Source: Pseudomonadota bacterium (lineage in GTDB: Bacteria; Pseudomonadota; Alphaproteobacteria; Rhizobiales; Methylopilaceae). From it: 9,521 nt of DNA. The stretch spans positions 1 through 9,521 of the forward strand of contig JAEWFF010000063.1 of NCBI GenBank assembly GCA_023388965.1, written 5' to 3'. The translations under genes were made by a program, and so were the position numbers. Under the pieces are notes generated by a model. It had not been told where the DNA came from. It was given only the letters and a program-made list of their open reading frames with translations, and ran no database searches. Shown here in pieces: positions 6,701-9,521 of this stretch (the stretch's first letter is position 1; each line of letters starts with the position of its first letter).

Positions 6701-8953
6701 CTGCCCCAATTGCTCGAACTGTTTTTTGACGCCGATGCGCGGCCCCGTCGCCGCAACCGGCAGGGTCAGCGACCGCTCGACGGCGCGACCGCCCGGCTCG
6801 ACAAGACGCAGAGACACGCGCGCCTGAAGCGGGCGCGTCGTTGCCGGCAGAGCGGGACGCGCGATGTCGAGAGCGCGTTTTCCATCCGCGTCCGTACGCG
6901 AAAGCTCGCCAAGCTCGGTGCGCACGGGCGACACGTTCTCGTCGGCAAGGCCGAATGTGTATCCGGCAAGGCCCGAGATCTCGGCATCGGCCACGCTGAG
7001 CGTCACGCTGCCCTCGACCCGAAGATCGGCGGCCGGTGCGCCATAGAGCCAGCGGCCGTCGAGCGTGACCTTGATGCCGGAAGCGCCGAACTCCGCCGCA
7101 TCCGTCGCGATCTCGGCGTCAAGGCGCTCGGGCACGTAATCCTCGACAAGAAACTGCGTTTGGCCGACCGGCGCGGATTTCGTGTCGGCGAAAATCTTGA
7201 GGCGCCAGGTGCCGGTCGCGGCATCGGTGACGAGCGGCAGGGTGAAGGTGCGCCCGCCCGCGCCGAGATCCTGCACCACCTCACGGCGGTCCTCGACGCC
7301 GTCCGGACGCTCGAAGACGAGCGTCAGCGGAAGATTCTCCACGGCTCGGCCATCGGCATCGCGCAGCAGCGTCGTGACATGCACGCTCTCGCCGGGGCGG
7401 TAGACGCCGCGCTCGGTATAGGTCAGCGCATCGAGCGGACCAGGCGCGGCGCGGCCCTCGACGCCGCGATCCGACAGATCGTAGCCCGGCTGCGTCAGGA
7501 CGAGGAAGCCGAAATCGCCGGCCAGAGCCGCGGTGAGGAAAGCGGGCGCAAGGCCACCCTCGCCTTTCACGAGACCGGCGTCGAAACGCGCATAGCCGGC
7601 GGAATCGCTTTTCGCAGTAGCCAGCACTTCGTTGTTACGAGCAACGAGCTTCAGTTCGACATTGTCGAGCACATCGGCACTGGCGAGCGAACGGACGAAG
7701 ACATGCACGCCGTCCTTCGCCGACAAAGCGGTGAGGCCGAGATCGGAGACGACGAACCATTGCGTCGCCTGCGATTCCCATTGATCCGGCTCGGCATCGA
7801 AGGGCCGAGCGAGCATGACATAGATTCCGGGCTCAAGGCTCTTCACCGCTTCGTCGAGCGGGAATGCTGTCGTGATCTCCGTGTTCAGTTCGCGGGTAAC
7901 GTCGATCTCGCCCTCGAACACGCGGGCGGCGGTGTCGCCCCGCAAAGTATCGATGTCGTCCTGATCGAGCTGGCGCTGGAACTTGTCGCCGGTAATCTCC
8001 TGCCCCATGCCACGATCGCCGATGCGGTAGATTTCGGTCTTTACGCGATCAACATTGACGGAGACGAAAGGGAGCCCTTGCTGGCCGGTGCGCGGCAGAA
8101 CGTAATTGCGGCCGGTGAAGCGCACTTCCGGCTTGCGGTCGCGCACATAGACGGTCGTGGTCGAGGGGCGCAGGCTGTCCTCGTCAACGGCGGATGGCAC
8201 GCCGGCGCGCACATTGATCTCGTATGTGCGGCCATGTTCGAGGCCGTCCACGCAGATCTTGTCGCCATCCGCCGTGACGGCGGGCTTCTCCATGCCGGTG
8301 ACGGTGACGAACGTGGAATAGTCGATCCGCCCGCGCGCGAGCTGTTCGGAAAAGTTCAGGCAGGCGCGCGGCGAAGCGGTGTCGGCATCGACCTCGTAAT
8401 TGACGACGCGGAAGCCGTGCTCCTCGCGCATGGCCTGATATTCGGCGCGGACTTCAGGATGATTGGCGAGGCGCAGACTTTCCTTGTAGGCATCGAGCGC
8501 GGGACGCCAGTCCTGCCCGCGCGCGAACGCCTCGGCGAGAATGGCGAGCGCGCGCGCTTCGGCCTTCGCATCGCCTGAGAGTTCGTAGGCGCGGAAGGCC
8601 GCGGCGCGCGCCTTGCGCGGAAAATCCCAGACCTCGCTGTCCTTCGGCTCCATGCGCAGCAGCGCGACGGCATAATTCCGCCAGGCCTGCTCGCTCTCGG
8701 GATCGAGCGCGAGGGCATTGCCGAAGGCGGCATAGACGGCCCGCCAATCGTCCGTCTTGGCCGCTTCGACGCCCTCCTTCACCCAATCCGCAAAAGCGCG
8801 GTCGCGCGGCTGGGCGCTGCGCACGATCTCGCTCTGGGTGCGCGCCGCCTCCTGTTTCAGATAAGGCCGCTCGAAGGATTTGGCGGAGGCCGGAGCCGCC
8901 GCGAACAGGCAGAGAGCGAGGGCGGCGGACAGAAGGCGGCAAAGGCGCGGCAT
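3770..8953 (-). CDS. yfhM: Periplasmic alpha-2-macroglobulin family protein with CSEQ thioester motif
   Basis: The product is 1727 residues, slightly longer than E. coli YfhM (about 1650). It is predicted to trap proteases in the periplasm: cleavage of a bait segment exposes a Cys-Gln thioester that covalently captures the attacker. A signal peptide ends at ASA|KS (24/25). The LALC segment lacks the small residue before Cys needed for a lipobox, so the protein looks soluble, unlike E. coli YfhM. Residues about 55-170 look like TPR helices. Beta-sandwich MG domains follow, with an MG2-type motif YTERGVYRPGESVHV (512-526), a bait-region domain (about 865-1015), and an MG7-like block with FNGTVRLMAMAWSKDKLGHAEQDVVI (1093-1118, read in two parts). 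The thioester domain (about 1275-1530) carries GCSEQ (Cys1283, Gln1286; bases 5107-5096). A terminal MG10-like domain spans about 1580-1695. GGAG lies 7 bases before the ATG at 8953. The stop overlaps the start of pbpC, so the two are almost certainly co-expressed. Confidence 0.95.
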   Translation of the reverse strand: MPRLCRLLSAALALCLFAAAPASAKSFERPYLKQEAARTQSEIVRSAQPRDRAFADWVKEGVEAAKTDDWRAVYAAFGNALALDPESEQAWRNYAVALLRMEPKDSEVWDFPRKARAAAFRAYELSGDAKAEARALAILAEAFARGQDWRPALDAYKESLRLANHPEVRAEYQAMREEHGFRVVNYEVDADTASPRACLNFSEQLARGRIDYSTFVTVTGMEKPAVTADGDKICVDGLEHGRTYEINVRAGVPSAVDEDSLRPSTTTVYVRDRKPEVRFTGRNYVLPRTGQQGLPFVSVNVDRVKTEIYRIGDRGMGQEITGDKFQRQLDQDDIDTLRGDTAARVFEGEIDVTRELNTEITTAFPLDEAVKSLEPGIYVMLARPFDAEPDQWESQATQWFVVSDLGLTALSAKDGVHVFVRSLASADVLDNVELKLVARNNEVLATAKSDSAGYARFDAGLVKGEGGLAPAFLTAALAGDFGFLVLTQPGYDLSDRGVEGRAAPGPLDALTYTERGVYRPGESVHVTTLLRDADGRAVENLPLTLVFERPDGVEDRREVVQDLGAGGRTFTLPLVTDAATGTWRLKIFADTKSAPVGQTQFLVEDYVPERLDAEIATDAAEFGASGIKVTLDGRWLYGAPAADLRVEGSVTLSVADAEISGLAGYTFGLADENVSPVRTELGELSRTDADGKRALDIARPALPATTRPLQARVSLRLVEPGGRAVERSLTLPVAATGPRIGVKKQFEQLGQGETANFDVRMVAPDGAFTAAKGLRWELSKLNTRYQWYSEGSSWNYETITTATREADGVVDVEAGAPATIAARVGYGRYRLDVMSAEPNGPATSVVFDAGWYQSAGNAETPDTLDVALDKDVYAPGDEVGLRIDAPFAGKATIAVVGNLVSSTRVVDLDEGANEIGIKVAEDWRPGAYVMAFLHRPLDAKASRMPGRAIGLAYARIDAAPDTLGIALAAPDKAAPRGTLRVPVKLDNLGSGEQAHLVVAAVDVGILNLTNFTTPAPDDDAFAQRQLSAEVRDLYGQLIDGMSAARGRIRTGGDAMGGMDMGEPPSQLPLALFSGMVPVAADGTAEIAFDIPAFNGTVRLMAMAWSKDKLGHAEQDVVIADPVVVTAALPRFLAVGDRSRLRLDIHNVSGAVGDYTVDVASDSAALKLDVDAKTVTLKEGARAALDVALSGISVGHAALDVSVTGPDGASYVQTLVLPVVPAAPESMSRRIVRLAPQTGSFTLSADLVTGFVPGTASVSLSVGPNAALEPAAFIGALDTYPYGCSEQLSSKLIALLYVEEFGVRLPEDARAKAQDMIARVLARQNSNGGFGLWSSDGDDLWLDSYIADVLTRTREKGYEVPERAISMALARLKNVLGYEGDFDDADKAARIAYAHYVLARNGRPIIGDLRYLGDSRLNDIASPLARAQIGAALALAGDRVRAAKVFAEADEALDQGNVDQAARLDYGTALRDSAGVLALAAETSVANVIPAVSRKVEEARGERSLLSTQENAWLLRASQALKAESEKLALTVDGAPHEGVYNATFSTGDLSSALTIGNAGSAPVPATIVVRGSPEVMPDEEAHGIEISRTYYTLDGAEANPTQVAQNTRLVAVLRVKETEAQASRILVVDRLPAGFEIDNPRIVTSGEVKSLPWLEQEAAPGHSEFRDDRFVAAFDRTDTSGAMIAAYIVRAVAPGAYVHPPATAEDMYRPGRFGRTGHGTVEVVEAR
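3778..3782 (-). promoter_or_regulatory. Ribosome binding site of pbpC, within the macroglobulin gene end
   Basis: GGAGG lies inside the last codons of the macroglobulin gene. It is 7 bases before the ATG at 3770 and 4 bases before the GTG at 3773. The spacing favours the ATG. The stop TGA (3772-3770) shares its A with that ATG, the arrangement expected for translational coupling. Confidence 0.65.
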
Positions 8954-9100
8954 GGCAAGGCTCCGGAAGCGTCAGCGACGCATCTTAGGCCGCGCCCGAT
9001 CCGGACGAAACCGGGATCCGAACGGAAGGCACGGTCGAGACTCGAGCCTATGGGCCGCCCATTTCAGGCATATTTCACGAGTGTTGCGGGAAGCCGCGCG
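8954..9100 (-). other. nirK-macroglobulin intergenic gap with three small palindromes
   Basis: This 147-base gap contains ATGGGC-C-GCCCAT (9050-9062), GATCCGG and CCGGGATC flanking a 6-base loop with one bulged base (8998-9018), and GCGTC-AGC-GACGC (8969-8981) just upstream of the macroglobulin ribosome binding site. None is followed on the minus strand by a T run, so no textbook terminator is present after nirK. A TAAGAT hexamer (8987-8982) could act as a -10 box for the macroglobulin gene but has no good -35 partner. The gap probably holds the nirK 3' end and the macroglobulin promoter, neither of which I can place with confidence. Confidence 0.35.
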
Positions 9101-9521
9101 CTAATGGCCCGAGCCTTCCTCGATCTTGCCGTCGAAGATTTCCGGGTTCGGCGCTCCCTCGACCTGGAGAATCCCAGTCAGCCCCCGCTCGGCGCGCGAG
9201 AGCGCGTGATCGACAAGGATGTAATTGCCGGGAACGTCCACCTTGAACTCCACGATGGTCGCGCCGCCCGGCGGCACGGTGATCGTCTGCACGCCCCGCA
9301 AAGGCGGGCTCTGAAGATCGGCAAAACTGTACACACGGTCGAAAATCTCGCCGATCACATGGAAGGACGATGTGAAGTTCGGCCCACCGACCCCGAAGAA
9401 TATGCGAACGGTCTCGCCCACTTTTGCCTTGAGCGGATGCAGCTTGGACAGCGCGCCGACCGAGCCGTTGAACACGAAATATTCCGGCTGTTCGTTGAGC
9501 AGCTTTTCGACGCTGAAATCC
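9101..9521 (-). CDS. nirK: Copper-containing nitrite reductase, C-terminal part (AniA-like)
   Basis: The gene enters from the right edge, and 139 codons up to the TAG at 9103-9101 are visible. The enzyme reduces nitrite to nitric oxide in the periplasm, the defining step of denitrification. The visible part is the second cupredoxin domain. It begins after PEYFVFNGSVGAL and contains SFHVIGEIFDRVY, whose His (codon 9361-9359) matches the catalytic His of NirK. NYILVDHALSRAERG follows, whose His (codon 9208-9206) matches a type 2 copper ligand. The wording VPPGGATIVEFKVDVPGNY and VEGAPNPEIFDGKI resembles the Neisseria AniA class more than the Alcaligenes class. The type 1 copper ligands lie in the first domain, beyond the window. 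The protein ends in EEGSGH with no cytochrome c extension. The frame is open to the edge; the GTG at 9475 codes an internal Val and is not the start. No accessory denitrification gene is visible. Confidence 0.93.
   Translation of the reverse strand, partial: DFSVEKLLNEQPEYFVFNGSVGALSKLHPLKAKVGETVRIFFGVGGPNFTSSFHVIGEIFDRVYSFADLQSPPLRGVQTITVPPGGATIVEFKVDVPGNYILVDHALSRAERGLTGILQVEGAPNPEIFDGKIEEGSGH

Noticed and set aside
4772..8578. 1268-codon open frame on the plus strand opposite the macroglobulin gene
   Set aside because: It is in the frame directly antisense to the macroglobulin codons, where stops appear only opposite TTA, CTA and TCA codons, which are rare in GC-rich genes. The product is Arg/Gly/His-rich with no recognisable domain, and the minus-strand gene is unambiguous.
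8942..8953. Possible lipobox LALC in the macroglobulin signal peptide
   Set aside because: The residue before Cys15 is Leu rather than Gly, Ala or Ser, and a good signal peptidase I site (ASA) follows at residue 24, so lipidation is unlikely.
8982..8987. TAAGAT as a -10 box for the macroglobulin gene
   Set aside because: It matches 4 of 6 bases, but no acceptable -35 hexamer lies 16-18 bases upstream, so it is not listed as a promoter.

Overview
The window is GC-rich, tightly packed DNA with every recognisable gene on the minus strand. Codon choice, the gene types and a pair of REP-like palindromes suggest an alphaproteobacterium, most likely from the Hyphomicrobiales (Rhizobiales). That placement is an inference from style, because no rRNA or other marker gene is present. 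No tRNA, rRNA, CRISPR array, insertion sequence or phage gene was seen.

In the direction of transcription (high to low coordinates) the layout is as follows. The 3' part of a copper nitrite reductase gene (nirK, AniA-like class) enters from the right edge and ends at 9101. A 147-base gap with small hairpins follows. Next is a very large gene (8953-3770) for a periplasmic alpha-2-macroglobulin-like protein with a CSEQ thioester motif. Its stop codon overlaps the start of pbpC (3770-1572), encoding the bifunctional peptidoglycan synthase PBP1C. A 191-base gap holds an AT-rich hairpin and an 11-base direct repeat. A PIG3-type quinone oxidoreductase gene follows (1380-382). A 269-base gap carries a good sigma70-like promoter and a 12-base perfect palindrome. 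Last is the first 37 codons of a tripartite tricarboxylate transporter (TctC/Bug) solute-binding protein, running off the left edge from base 112.

The macroglobulin and PBP1C genes form the functional core. This pair is known in many Gram-negative bacteria (yfhM-pbpC in E. coli). The accepted model is that the macroglobulin traps proteases that breach the outer membrane while PBP1C repairs the wall. The nitrite reductase, the quinone reductase and the TctC gene look like independent neighbours separated by regulatory gaps.

I found no clearly new system. The most interesting point is that two inverted copies of a REP-like palindrome lie inside the 5' coding region of pbpC and encode nearly the whole cytoplasmic tail of PBP1C. 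Other points worth checking are the two-turn-spaced direct repeat upstream of the quinone reductase, the palindrome upstream of the TctC promoter, and the TPR-bearing, apparently non-lipidated form of the macroglobulin.
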